From assembly GCA_034437615.1 (NCBI GenBank), contig DAOTTW010000346.1:1-13270 (forward strand): DNA of 13,270 nucleotides. Direction: 5' to 3'. Shown here piece after piece: positions 4,390 through 11,736 of the stretch (position 1 is its first letter; each line of letters opens with the position of its first letter). Origin of the DNA: DAOTTW01 sp034437615. Lineage in GTDB: Bacteria > Chloroflexota > Anaerolineae > Aggregatilineales > Phototrophicaceae. The translations under genes were made by a program, and so were the position numbers. Below the pieces are notes generated by a model. That model made no database searches, was not told the DNA's origin, and saw only the letters and a list, made by a program, of their open reading frames with translations.

Positions 4390-5862
4390 CGGTTTATCTG
4401 GTGCAACGGTTGATTGCGTGGCCTGCTGCAATACGAGGCGTGAACTGGCCAGCGCTAGCCCGACAGTCAGCCAAAACCATGTAATAGATGACTGAAAATC
4501 CAGCCGGAAGAAATACAAATCCGCCGCCGCATTCACCAACGCCGTCACCAGCGCCACCTGATAGCCCAGATGGATCGAGGCGAGCTGGGCGTTGTGTTTG
4601 GCGTATTGCCACGCCTGATAGCCGTACCATAGCACACCCAGCATCGACAGCACGAACAAGCAAACGCCTACCAGCCCGATCTGGTTGGCCATGATGAGAT
4701 ACAGGCTGGCCACGTCCGTATATAAGTCATTGGTGGGCGTGCCAGTGAAGCCGATGCCAAACAGCGGGTATGCGCTGATGAGCGCCAGCGAATCTGTATA
4801 TTCACCGATGCGCATCTGTGTGGCCAGGTCTTCCCCCTGGAATGCCTGAAAAATGCGGTTAACGTTTTCCTGCACTTCCGGCACGAACAACAGCAACGAC
4901 GCAACCAGCAACAAAATCGGAATGTAGCGCCGATAATGCGCCAACACGATAATGCCGAGGCCACCCACAAAGGCCAACTGTGAAGCGCGGGAATCCGTGA
5001 GGATAAGCGCCATGACCAACAGCGCCAACACCAGCAGCGTCAGCCAGCGATAGCGCAGCACAGGCCGCTTTGCGAAAAGCTGCGGCGCGATGAGCGCTGC
5101 CCCTACCGATAGCAAGCCGCCCAAAGCATTTGGGTCAACCCAGGTGCCGATGGCGCGTTCTGGCAGGGCTGGGTTTGCTTCGATGTAGCGGATTACGTCG
5201 CCTGTCGGGTATTCGATGCGTCCCAGAAAATTCAGCAGCGTGTTCGCCGTGAAATCCGGCAAGAGCCAGAGAAAAATCGCGCCTGCGGCCTGTGTACCCA
5301 ACAGCACGAAAATCAACAGCACTAAACGCCGCAACGCCTGCGGATCACGCAGCATATCCACCACGATGTAGGCCATGCCCACGCTCAGCAGCGACGAGAC
5401 AAAATCACGCAGGATCGTGCCCGTTGGTGGCCCATAGCGCAAGCCCATCATGAAGGCAAAGACCAGCCACATCAGATACAGCGTGATTAGAATATGCGGC
5501 GGCGTCAGTTGGATGTTAAAGCGGCGTCCGGTCATCCATTGCACCAGATACACCAGCAAGAATGCCACAAGCGCTAAATCCAGCAGCGTCGGCGTGATGC
5601 CTAGATCAACCGGAAAGGTGCCAAACGGCAAGAGAATCATCAGCGCGAAAACGCCGTATAAGGCCGCTGTGAGGTCCGTCAGTATGTACAGACCCGCCAG
5701 CAAGCCCACCAGCGCCACCAACGTCAGCAACGGCCCCAGTACCGCCAGCATCAGCCCGACCAAGCCCCCAATCACGCCAATGCTCAGGCCGATCAGGGCC
5801 GCATACAGGCGGCGGTCCAGGTTCATCACCCAATTTTGCAAGCTCTTGGCGGATTGGTTCAT
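4381..5862 (-). CDS. O-antigen ligase / Wzy polymerase-family membrane protein
   Basis: This 493-residue protein is very hydrophobic, with about 11-13 predicted membrane segments. Features of the O-antigen ligase (Wzy_C/WaaL) superfamily are visible: GTWVDPNALGGLL (239-251) before a periplasmic turn, TDSRASQLAF (289-298), and a large extracytoplasmic loop with MRIGEYTDSLALI and YPLFGIGFTG (350-374). Next comes YTDVASLYLIMANQIGLVG (381-399), at the place of the family's HxxYL...GxxG helix. The ligase-type histidine is absent there (Ala-Ser), as in many exopolysaccharide polymerases. Members join or polymerise undecaprenol-linked glycans at the outer face of the membrane. No glycosyltransferase is adjacent, so the substrate is unknown. 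The start overlaps the upstream TPR gene by ATGA, implying translational coupling. The superfamily call is good; ligase versus polymerase is open. Confidence 0.8.
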   Translation of the reverse strand: MNQSAKSLQNWVMNLDRRLYAALIGLSIGVIGGLVGLMLAVLGPLLTLVALVGLLAGLYILTDLTAALYGVFALMILLPFGTFPVDLGITPTLLDLALVAFLLVYLVQWMTGRRFNIQLTPPHILITLYLMWLVFAFMMGLRYGPPTGTILRDFVSSLLSVGMAYIVVDMLRDPQALRRLVLLIFVLLGTQAAGAIFLWLLPDFTANTLLNFLGRIEYPTGDVIRYIEANPALPERAIGTWVDPNALGGLLSVGAALIAPQLFAKRPVLRYRWLTLLVLALLVMALILTDSRASQLAFVGGLGIIVLAHYRRYIPILLLVASLLLFVPEVQENVNRIFQAFQGEDLATQMRIGEYTDSLALISAYPLFGIGFTGTPTNDLYTDVASLYLIMANQIGLVGVCLFVLSMLGVLWYGYQAWQYAKHNAQLASIHLGYQVALVTALVNAAADLYFFRLDFQSSITWFWLTVGLALASSRLVLQQATQSTVAPDKPKR

Positions 5863-7094
5863 GCCAATTGCTCGATGATTTTTGCTGCGGTCTCGTTCAA
5901 GGCGTCCTGCCAGTTGAATTGATGCTGCACGAAGGTCATATCTTTATAGCGCTCGTCGCGTTCTAGCAGCATGGACCAGTGGCGCTGTGCATCCTCTGGT
6001 TTATCGCTTTGATAGCTGGCCAGCGCTATGCCGCCTAAAATCAGTGCGCCCATATGATTGTAAGAATCCACCTGAAGCAGCAACGCCTGCTGATAATCCT
6101 GCATGGCGCTGTGTGGGTCGTCCATCTGTAGCGCTAGCTCTGCGCGGCTGACGCGAAACAGCGCCCGGTTCGGCGCAAGCTGCACAGCCTGTTCAAAATC
6201 AGCCTGCGCTTTATCGAGTTGACCGAGTTCACGATAGGCAAAGCCGCGCCGATGATAGGCAGGTGCATAGTTCGGGTTGCGCTCGATGGCTTCGCGCATA
6301 TCATTACGCATCGCCTTGTAATCCTGCTGATCGCCATAGGCCACGCCACGCGCATAATACAGAGATGCATCGTCCTGCTTAAAGCGCAATGCCTGCGTAA
6401 AATCCGCGATGGCGGCGGCTTTATCGCCGGATTGATACTGCACAGCGCCCCGATTGTAATAGGCATCCCAATCCAGCTTGTCAATGCCGATGGCCTGCGT
6501 GTAATCGGCTATCGCGGCCTCATAATTCCCCTGACGCGCCTGCGCGCTGCCGCGTGCTTTGTAGACCTCAGCGTGATGCATATCCCGCTCAATCGCTGCC
6601 GTGCAATCCGCGATGCAGCCATCCCAATCGCCGCTATGAAACTTCAGGGTCGCACGGCTGAAGTAGAGTCCGGCATGATTCGGCGCGTTGCTGATGGCGG
6701 TGTTGTAATCCTCAATGGCTGCGGATAGCTCACCTAATGCGGCCTTTGCTGCTGCACGTGTGTAAAATGGCGTCGCATCGTTGGGCGTTAAGCGTGCGGC
6801 CTCGTTAAAATCCTGAAGCGCGGCCTCAACCTGACCTGTGCGCAAGCGTGCATTGCCTCGGTTGAGATGCGCGTCGGCGTTTTCGGCATCTAATTCCAGC
6901 GCGCGGTCAAAATCAGCGATGGCCTGCGGATATTCCTTACGCATGTAATACAACAAGCCCCGGCTCACGCGGATGTCCGCACGGTCTTCGATGTCGAGCA
7001 CGATGCTAAAGGTGCCAATAGCGCCGTTGTAGTTGCGGCTGGCCATTTGCTGCTGTGCTTGTGTCACCAGATTTGTAATGTGTTCGGATGCCAT
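5859..7094 (-). CDS. Soluble TPR-repeat protein
   Basis: The 411-residue protein has no membrane segment or signal peptide. From about residue 7 to 376 it is a row of roughly nine tetratricopeptide repeats at 34-residue spacing, of the AYYNRGxxxxxxGDxxxAIADFxQAL type (examples start near 74, 108, 142, 176, 210, 244 and 278). The last 30 residues (from YKDMTFVQHQFNW) form a non-repeat helical cap. TPR superhelices are protein-binding scaffolds, so no enzyme activity is expected. It is the first gene of a two-gene unit and overlaps the polytopic O-antigen ligase-like gene by 4 bp (ATGA). This suggests it serves that membrane protein or its assembly. The start has AAAGG and GAGG just upstream and a good promoter 32 nt away. 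Confidence 0.88.
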   Translation of the reverse strand: MASEHITNLVTQAQQQMASRNYNGAIGTFSIVLDIEDRADIRVSRGLLYYMRKEYPQAIADFDRALELDAENADAHLNRGNARLRTGQVEAALQDFNEAARLTPNDATPFYTRAAAKAALGELSAAIEDYNTAISNAPNHAGLYFSRATLKFHSGDWDGCIADCTAAIERDMHHAEVYKARGSAQARQGNYEAAIADYTQAIGIDKLDWDAYYNRGAVQYQSGDKAAAIADFTQALRFKQDDASLYYARGVAYGDQQDYKAMRNDMREAIERNPNYAPAYHRRGFAYRELGQLDKAQADFEQAVQLAPNRALFRVSRAELALQMDDPHSAMQDYQQALLLQVDSYNHMGALILGGIALASYQSDKPEDAQRHWSMLLERDERYKDMTFVQHQFNWQDALNETAAKIIEQLA

Positions 7095-7125
7095 CAGTCC
7101 TCGCCTTTATCCCATCTGCATGTCT

Positions 7126-7154
7126 ATTATGCGGGTCGCGTGCGCTGGCGTCAA
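7126..7154 (-). promoter_or_regulatory. Sigma-70-type promoter of the TPR / O-antigen ligase-like unit
   Basis: On the minus strand TTGACG (7154-7149, 5 of 6) is followed by exactly 17 nt and CATAAT (7131-7126, 5 of 6). The -10 box lies 31 nt before the ATG at 7094, leaving a short leader of roughly 25 nt that holds the AAAGGCGAGG ribosome-binding region. Spacing and both hexamers make this the best promoter in the window. Confidence 0.75.
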
Positions 7155-7469
7155 CGTATGGGGCCATGCCAACCCTCGTTTGTCGTGGTCATGCATGTAC
7201 AATGACACAATGACATACGATGGATGCGCTTCTGTGCGTCCGCTACGAAAAACGCAAGACGACGCTATTGTGTTGTTCTATCGGCTGATGGGGAAATCAA
7301 AACAGATTCGGATGATTTTTGTAGGGACGCCATTCTTGGCGTCCGCAGGGGCAGACACGGCAAGCCATATCGGTTTGCTTTCATTCATCTATTATCTGGG
7401 TTTGTTTTCATTGATCCATGAGTCGTGACTTTAAACATTCCGAATAGCAAGCAAAAGAGCGGTTTTTCC
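7155..7469. other. Divergent intergenic region between the TPR gene and the next plus-strand gene
   Basis: About 315 bases lie between the minus-strand promoter at 7126-7154 and the plus-strand start at 7470. The region holds the second GTAGGGAC hairpin (7320-7345). TACAAT near 7199-7204 is a possible plus-strand -10 box but has no matching -35. Short open frames here (for example from ATG 7418, nine codons, or the in-frame GTG at 7425) have no ribosome-binding site or family resemblance and are not called. A promoter for the plus-strand unit must exist here but cannot be placed with confidence. Confidence 0.5.
7320..7345. repeat. GTAGGGAC palindromic repeat, copy 2
   Basis: A perfect 8-bp inverted repeat, GGACGCCA / TGGCGTCC (7325-7332 and 7337-7344), encloses the loop TTCT and is preceded by TGTAG. 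It matches copy 1 (9-34) at 22 of 26 positions, and the four differences make two compensated base pairs. The flank after the stem (CCG...) is shared for one base and then diverges. It lies in the divergent intergenic region, far from either gene's stop codon, so here it is unlikely to act as a terminator. Confidence 0.75.
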
Positions 7470-8177
7470 ATGCGTTACTTACATCATGTCGCCGCACACG
7501 AGCAGTTCGTCGCCAGCGGCAAATACATCCAAGCAGCCAGCGGCCAGCACACGCGCTATGAAGAAAGCTGGACCATGCATGAACTCGAAGGCGGCGCAAA
7601 GCTGATCCGCATCGACCAGGACGCCCGTTTTGTGGATCAAGCAGACAATGGCCAATGGAGCCGACTGGCTGAAATCCTGCGCAACCCCGAAGGCCGCATT
7701 GAACGCATCAACGTGCGATACACAGCACAAAAGGCCCGCGCAGGTTTCGGCGTGATGAAAACGGACTACACGTTTTTAGACACTTACGCACAGATCAGCC
7801 GCCGCGTTGATGACGCCCAAGCGCAATACACCGAATTAGCGCTGCCAGAGGGCACCTATGTCCGTCTGCTGGATTTCACGCTGTATTGGGGTGAGGCGCT
7901 GACGCTGGCCCATCAGCAGGATTGCAGCCAGATGCCGATTTTTGTGATGCTGTTCAAGCCCAAGCTAGAGCCTGCCCGCGTCGTGACGGGTGCCCTGCCG
8001 GACATCGAAGAGGCCGCAGAGGACAGCATCCAGCGCGGCGACGAAACCATCAACGTGATGCGCTATCGTACAGGTGGTGACCGCATGGTGTGGGTGGATG
8101 AACGACGCATCCCGCTGAAGATGACGATGGGACGCACGCAAATCACCGAGACGTTGACGAATTACGCGCATCGCTAA
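7470..8177 (+). CDS. Protein of unknown function, probably beta-rich
   Basis: I do not recognise a family. The 235-residue protein has no signal peptide, membrane segment or cysteine cluster (a single Cys). Its N-terminal half alternates polar and hydrophobic residues as in beta strands (GKYIQAASGQHTRYEESW, GAKLIRIDQDAR, GRIERINVRYTAQ, KTDYTFLD). The C-terminal part has MRYRTGGDRMVWVDE and IPLKMTM. This would fit a curved beta-sheet (LolA/LprG-like clam) or lipocalin-like binding fold, but that is a guess from pattern alone. The ATG at 7470 is chosen over the in-frame GTG at 7425 because MRYLHHVAAHEQF starts the ordered part; AAGAG lies 10 nt upstream. It precedes the two membrane-TPR genes by 32 nt and is probably co-transcribed with them. 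Confidence 0.75.
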   Translation: MRYLHHVAAHEQFVASGKYIQAASGQHTRYEESWTMHELEGGAKLIRIDQDARFVDQADNGQWSRLAEILRNPEGRIERINVRYTAQKARAGFGVMKTDYTFLDTYAQISRRVDDAQAQYTELALPEGTYVRLLDFTLYWGEALTLAHQQDCSQMPIFVMLFKPKLEPARVVTGALPDIEEAAEDSIQRGDETINVMRYRTGGDRMVWVDERRIPLKMTMGRTQITETLTNYAHR

Positions 8178-8209
8178 CCCCTGCTGATGCGCTGAAAGGC
8201 GAACCCTCT

Positions 8210-9232
8210 ATGCTCAAACGCTTTCGTATTTTCCTGGGGCCAGAGCGCTTTAACCTGTTGCTCGGCTTACTGATCGGCACAGGCATCTTCAGCATTGTGC
8301 TACTGGCCATCCAAGAAGCCTGGTCGCAGACGCTGCAAACGCTGTCGCTGGCGGTGTTCATCACAGGGGCCGCGCTGATTATCGGCGGGCGCATGGAGCG
8401 CGACCAGCGGCGCACGTGGCTGGCGGTGCTGGCACCGGGCTTCGGGCTGGTGCTGCTGGGTAACCTATTTCCGTCGCTGCGGGCGCTATTCTGGGGTGGT
8501 GCCTTCGGTTGGGTGCTGGTCGGTTTGCTGATTTTCGGGCGCACCCGTGCCCCACAGCAATACCGCAACGCAATCAAGGCCATGCGCAAGCACGATTACA
8601 AAGGCGCGGTTGATGAGATGAGTGAACTCATCAAGGACGAGCCAAACATGGCTAACCATTACCGCTTTCGTGCCACGCTGTTTCGGCTGTGGGGCAAACC
8701 AGACCGTGCGCGGCGCGATTATCAGAGGATGCTGGAGATCAGCGACGAACTGGCCGTACAGGTCGAAGCCTATAACGGCTTATCCGAACTGGAAACGCAG
8801 CAGGGGCGCTATCAGGACGCGCTAGCGGCAGCCCGCAAAGCACATGACCTGGTGCCGGAGCAGTGGGTGGCAGCCTATAACGTCGGCATGATCCATGATC
8901 GGCTGGCGCAACCACAAGAAGCGCTCGCTAGTCTGGATCAAGCACTGGCGCTGAAAATCCCCGATGCGCGGCATCGCTTGCTGGTGCATCTGTGGCGGGC
9001 ACGCGCTTATGCACGCCTGGGTGCTGCCGATAGTGCGCAGCAAGCCGCCGACAAAATGCGCCGTGAGCAGGCCGGACTCAAGGAATGGCAGACGATCATG
9101 CAGAGCAACGAAGCCGAGACACTGCGCACGGTATTGGCTGCGGATATTGAGACCGCCGCCAACATCGTGAACGGCGAGATGCAGCCTGCGCAGCTTGCCA
9201 CCGATACCAAAACCGCAAAGGCAGCACAATGA
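8210..9232 (+). CDS. Four-TM membrane protein with C-terminal TPR domain
   Basis: The 340-residue protein begins with four hydrophobic segments (about 14-35, 43-60, 70-87, 90-110), with basic residues in the loops at 61-69 and 111-119. A TPR-type helical repeat domain follows (about 118-285; for example AAYNVGMIHDRLAQPQEALA and LWRARAYARLGAADSAQQAA). A last helical segment (288-322, GLKEW...ETLRTVL...IETAANIV) resembles the end of the next gene's product. The TPR domain is probably cytoplasmic and would recruit a partner to the membrane. AAAGGCG, 8 nt before the ATG, supports the start. The stop overlaps the next ATG (ATGA at 9229-9232), so the two are translationally coupled. The function is unknown. 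Confidence 0.85.
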   Translation: MLKRFRIFLGPERFNLLLGLLIGTGIFSIVLLAIQEAWSQTLQTLSLAVFITGAALIIGGRMERDQRRTWLAVLAPGFGLVLLGNLFPSLRALFWGGAFGWVLVGLLIFGRTRAPQQYRNAIKAMRKHDYKGAVDEMSELIKDEPNMANHYRFRATLFRLWGKPDRARRDYQRMLEISDELAVQVEAYNGLSELETQQGRYQDALAAARKAHDLVPEQWVAAYNVGMIHDRLAQPQEALASLDQALALKIPDARHRLLVHLWRARAYARLGAADSAQQAADKMRREQAGLKEWQTIMQSNEAETLRTVLAADIETAANIVNGEMQPAQLATDTKTAKAAQ

Positions 9233-10119
9233 GCACGCGCCGTTTGCTAGGCTGGATCGGGGTCTTTGTATCCGCTGGGCTGGCTCTGCTGGGGTTGCTG
9301 CTGTTCGTGATTGGCCTGGGGGCAGAATTCTTTGCGACGCGCTCCGGTCCGCTGCCGGAAAATTTATCACCCGTGATGCAAACCGCGCTGGCGGGCCTAT
9401 GCCTGTCGGCGCTGATGATAATACTCGGCTTCGGTTTGGTCGGGGTGCTGCTGGCCCGCCAGACGCGCAGACAGGCCCCCGGCTATGGCGATGCCTATCG
9501 TTTAATTGAGCGCTTTCAATTTAATCAGGCGATACCCGTGCTGGAACGTGCTGTACGTGACGGCCACGAAACGCCGGATGTGCTGATGCTGCTGACGAGT
9601 GCTTACGCGCACACCGGGCAAATCGGCAAGGCACAACGCACCGCAGACCGTGCCGTGCAACTGTATCCGAGTGAGGCCAGCGCCTATATCACACTGGCTA
9701 ATGGCTATCGGTTGCAGGCCAGCTACGATGAGGCGGCGCGTGCCCTGCAAACCGCCACCGAACTCGCCCCAGAGCAGCCGATTGTGTGGGCTGAATTGGG
9801 CTTTGTGTTGCGCATGGCGGGCAACGACGAAGCCGCCGTAGCAGCCTTTGAGCGTGCCGCACAGCGCCCCTTGCCTGCGATGTATGGTGTGCGCGTCTAT
9901 TATCATCTGGCGCAAGCGCACCGTGAAAGCCAGGACACCGATGCAGCCATGCGTGCGACGGCCCGTATGATGAGCGCCCGTAATGGCCTGACGGCCTGGG
10001 AACCCGTACAAGATGCGATGGCGGGCACACTGTATGGGCAGGCATTACACTATGAACTCGCCAGCATCGCGCAAGCCATCCAGGAAGCCGACGCCGCCAC
10101 GAAGAATAAACGCGATTAA
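9229..10119 (+). CDS. Two-TM membrane protein with C-terminal TPR domain
   Basis: The 296-residue protein has two long hydrophobic segments (about 7-32 and 51-77) and then RQTRRQ, so the remainder is probably cytoplasmic. Residues about 88-248 are TPRs (VLMLLTSAYAHTGQIGKAQR, AYITLANGYRLQASYDEAAR, VWAELGFVLRMAGNDEAAVA). The C-terminal helix GLTAWEPVQDAMAGTLYGQ (253-271), followed by LASIAQAI, aligns with the end of the preceding membrane-TPR protein (GL, W, TL and IA positions). This suggests a duplication followed by divergence of the membrane part. It is coupled to the upstream gene by ATGA. Its stop codon shares TTAA with that of the convergent VOC gene. It probably forms a complex with its neighbour; no biochemical role can be read from the sequence. 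Confidence 0.85.
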   Translation: MSTRRLLGWIGVFVSAGLALLGLLLFVIGLGAEFFATRSGPLPENLSPVMQTALAGLCLSALMIILGFGLVGVLLARQTRRQAPGYGDAYRLIERFQFNQAIPVLERAVRDGHETPDVLMLLTSAYAHTGQIGKAQRTADRAVQLYPSEASAYITLANGYRLQASYDEAARALQTATELAPEQPIVWAELGFVLRMAGNDEAAVAAFERAAQRPLPAMYGVRVYYHLAQAHRESQDTDAAMRATARMMSARNGLTAWEPVQDAMAGTLYGQALHYELASIAQAIQEADAATKNKRD

Positions 10120-10132
10120 CTGCTGCGCGTTT
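10108..10132. terminator. Possible bidirectional terminator over convergent stop codons
   Basis: A 7-bp inverted repeat, AAACGCG / CGCGTTT (10108-10114 and 10126-10132), has an 11-nt loop containing TTAA, which is the stop codon of both converging genes. Read rightwards it is followed by TATCCC, and read leftwards by ATTCTTC, so each direction has only a modest U-rich end formed by the stem itself. The symmetric placement suits termination from both sides; stem stability is moderate. Confidence 0.45.
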
Positions 10133-10508
10133 TATCCCAGGGGTTTTGCAAGAAGCGCTGCACTTCGATCAAATAGCCGTTCGGGTCACGCACGAAGAAA
10201 TGGTAGATGCCATACTCGCCTGTGGTCTTGGGCGCACTCTCGCATTCGACGCCCTTCGACGTGATGCGCTCATACCAGGCGTCTACGTCCTGCGTCACGA
10301 TGGTGAAGATCACGCCATCCGCTGTGCGTGGCGTAGCACGCTCACACAATCCCACATAGCCCGTCTGCCCCACCACGCGATAAATGCGACATCCGCCCTG
10401 GTCAAGCGCCAATTCTAAGCCGAGCACATCCTCGTAAAATGGCGCGGCTTTCTGGATGTCCTGCGTATACAAGAACGTGATTTGCTCATCAACGGGTAGT
10501 TGGCTCAT
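10116..10508 (-). CDS. VOC / glyoxalase-fold protein
   Basis: This 130-residue protein has the two-module vicinal oxygen chelate (glyoxalase I/bleomycin resistance) fold. Module one starts QITFLYTQDIQKAAPFYEDVLGLEL (9-33). Module two runs from VIFTIVTQDVDAWYERITSKGV and ends with FFVRDPNGYLIEVQRF, where Glu115 is the usual metal-ligand position. The first ligand position carries Gln9 or a neighbour, not His, so metal binding is uncertain. The family includes glyoxalases, dioxygenases and antibiotic-binding proteins, and nothing here fixes the substrate. Its ATG overlaps the stop of the upstream polytopic membrane gene (ATGA at 10508-10505), implying coupling. It converges on the membrane-TPR gene. 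The family is clear, the function unknown. Confidence 0.9.
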   Translation of the reverse strand: MSQLPVDEQITFLYTQDIQKAAPFYEDVLGLELALDQGGCRIYRVVGQTGYVGLCERATPRTADGVIFTIVTQDVDAWYERITSKGVECESAPKTTGEYGIYHFFVRDPNGYLIEVQRFLQNPWDKTRSS

Positions 10509-11545
10509 GCGCTGGCCTCCTGATTGCTCTGCTTATCCTGGCTTTCTGCTGCTGAACTCATGCGTTGGGCGTTCAGCAGTGCGATGTTTTCCGGCAGGCG
10601 ATATAACAACAGCCCAAGCAGCAGCATCCACAACGGCGATAGGCTAATCATGGCAGCATCGCCACCCCATAACGCGCTGACAATCGCAGCCAGCAACGCC
10701 AGACCCATCGTCGCCCGCACACGCGGCACCGTCAGCGGCTCGTCGGTTTGGTCTGCCAGTGTATCGACGCGGCGCAAGCAGAACAGCGTGAAGAAATAGC
10801 CTGTTGCAATCAACGCCGCCAGAATAGCCGCCAACGCCGAGAGCGTCCCGGCTTCACCGACGCCAAGCGCGAAGACTTCTATGCCTGTTGCGCCCTCGTC
10901 GCCGCCCAAAAGCGTCAGTCCACGCGCATACAGCGCAACTGCCGTGATAGGCACCACCAGCACCGCAAACAAGAAGCCTTTGCGATTCGCTGGCTTGAAC
11001 CAGGCATCCAACATGAAGGCGTTCATCGTCACCAGCGCGAGTATCCAATGCTGCGATGCGAAGGCGACGATGCCTGTGACGACCAGAATCACGACGTAAT
11101 CACCGAGCTTAGCTGCATAGCCCACGCTACGGTTCACGATGCGCGTCAGGAACAGCAGCAACGCCATTCCCAGCAAGGCCATTGGCGGCACGTCGGCCCC
11201 GAACCCCAAACCTGCGTTAAGCGGCGTCCAGATGGCCAACGCCGCCAGTGTCGCCAGCAATGCAGCGACGTGCGAACCATACTCTTTATCGGGGTCTACT
11301 TCGCGTGCCAACACCCACGTCACGAAGGCCACAGCGCCAATCGTTAAGCCAGCGACTACCGCTGCACCGAAATCATCGGGCGTTGCGGCAAGCTGTAGCG
11401 CACCTGCCAGCACGCCACTGAGCACGGTCAGCAGGATGATAAGCTGATGGGGGCGATAAGTCGGGTCTACGTTGCGCGGCATTGATGTCTGCTTGAAAAG
11501 TTCTGCTGGTGGACTGAATTTCATACCAGGTTTGTCTTGTGCCAT
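10505..11545 (-). CDS. Polytopic membrane protein of unknown function
   Basis: I do not recognise the family. The 346-residue protein has a polar N-terminus of about 30 residues, then about nine or ten membrane segments. Short loops separate them, with a longer polar loop (about residues 258-275, RRVDTLADQTDEPLTVPR). A Gln/Ser/Glu-rich tail (AESQDKQSNQEASA) ends it. No transporter, rhomboid, CAAX-protease or glycosyltransferase signature is evident. The start is uncertain: AGGAG directly touches the ATG at 11560, leaving no room for a ribosome, and is 15 nt from the in-frame ATG at 11545, which is preferred. Using 11560 would add five residues. The stop overlaps the VOC gene's ATG. It is divergent from comM. 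Membrane localisation is sure; function is not. Confidence 0.8.
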   Translation of the reverse strand: MAQDKPGMKFSPPAELFKQTSMPRNVDPTYRPHQLIILLTVLSGVLAGALQLAATPDDFGAAVVAGLTIGAVAFVTWVLAREVDPDKEYGSHVAALLATLAALAIWTPLNAGLGFGADVPPMALLGMALLLFLTRIVNRSVGYAAKLGDYVVILVVTGIVAFASQHWILALVTMNAFMLDAWFKPANRKGFLFAVLVVPITAVALYARGLTLLGGDEGATGIEVFALGVGEAGTLSALAAILAALIATGYFFTLFCLRRVDTLADQTDEPLTVPRVRATMGLALLAAIVSALWGGDAAMISLSPLWMLLLGLLLYRLPENIALLNAQRMSSAAESQDKQSNQEASA

Positions 11546-11560
11546 AATGTGCTTGTGCAT

Positions 11561-11736
11561 CTCCTATCGTATTAGCGGTCAAACAATTGGTCCATAGCAT
11601 AGGATAGTGCGTTAAAGCGAAGCTAAGCCAGCGGTGAACATTCACAAGGCATGATAGGCCGTTCGTCATTCGTGATTGCCCGGTTTTGCAGTACCATAGA
11701 CCCATCATACAGAGGATGAGGATAACGAGGCGCGTT
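11561..11736. other. Divergent intergenic region between the polytopic membrane gene and comM
   Basis: No gene is visible in these 176 bases. They must hold promoters for both directions, but no pair of hexamers at 16-18 nt spacing is convincing. TTGACC on the minus strand (11581-11576) has no -10 box at the right distance. A small inverted repeat, GTGAA-CA-TTCAC (11634-11645), could be a regulator site. GAGG at 11727-11730, 6 nt before ATG 11737, is the likely ribosome-binding site of comM. Confidence 0.45.

Noticed and set aside
6219..6728. 169-codon plus-strand frame inside the TPR gene
   Set aside because: It is antisense to several clear TPR repeats, has no ribosome-binding site, and its Ile/Arg-rich translation is typical of a shadow frame.
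7418..7447. Nine-codon ORF (ATG at 7418) before the 7470 gene, considered as a leader peptide
   Set aside because: No ribosome-binding site, no run of regulatory codons and no attenuator-like hairpins after it.
7425..7469. GTG at 7425 as start of the unknown beta-rich protein
   Set aside because: The added 15 residues are polar and featureless and there is no Shine-Dalgarno in front; ATG 7470 is preferred, though not proven.
10748..11347. 199-codon plus-strand frame opposite the polytopic membrane gene
   Set aside because: The minus-strand product has regular membrane segments and an ATGA-coupled partner; the plus-strand translation is a His/Arg/Gln-rich shadow without a start signal.
11716..11736. 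Upstream in-frame ATG (11716) for comM
   Set aside because: Its purine-rich sequence abuts the ATG, leaving no spacing; MLAIAH from 11737 matches the family N-terminus and has GAGG at 6 nt.
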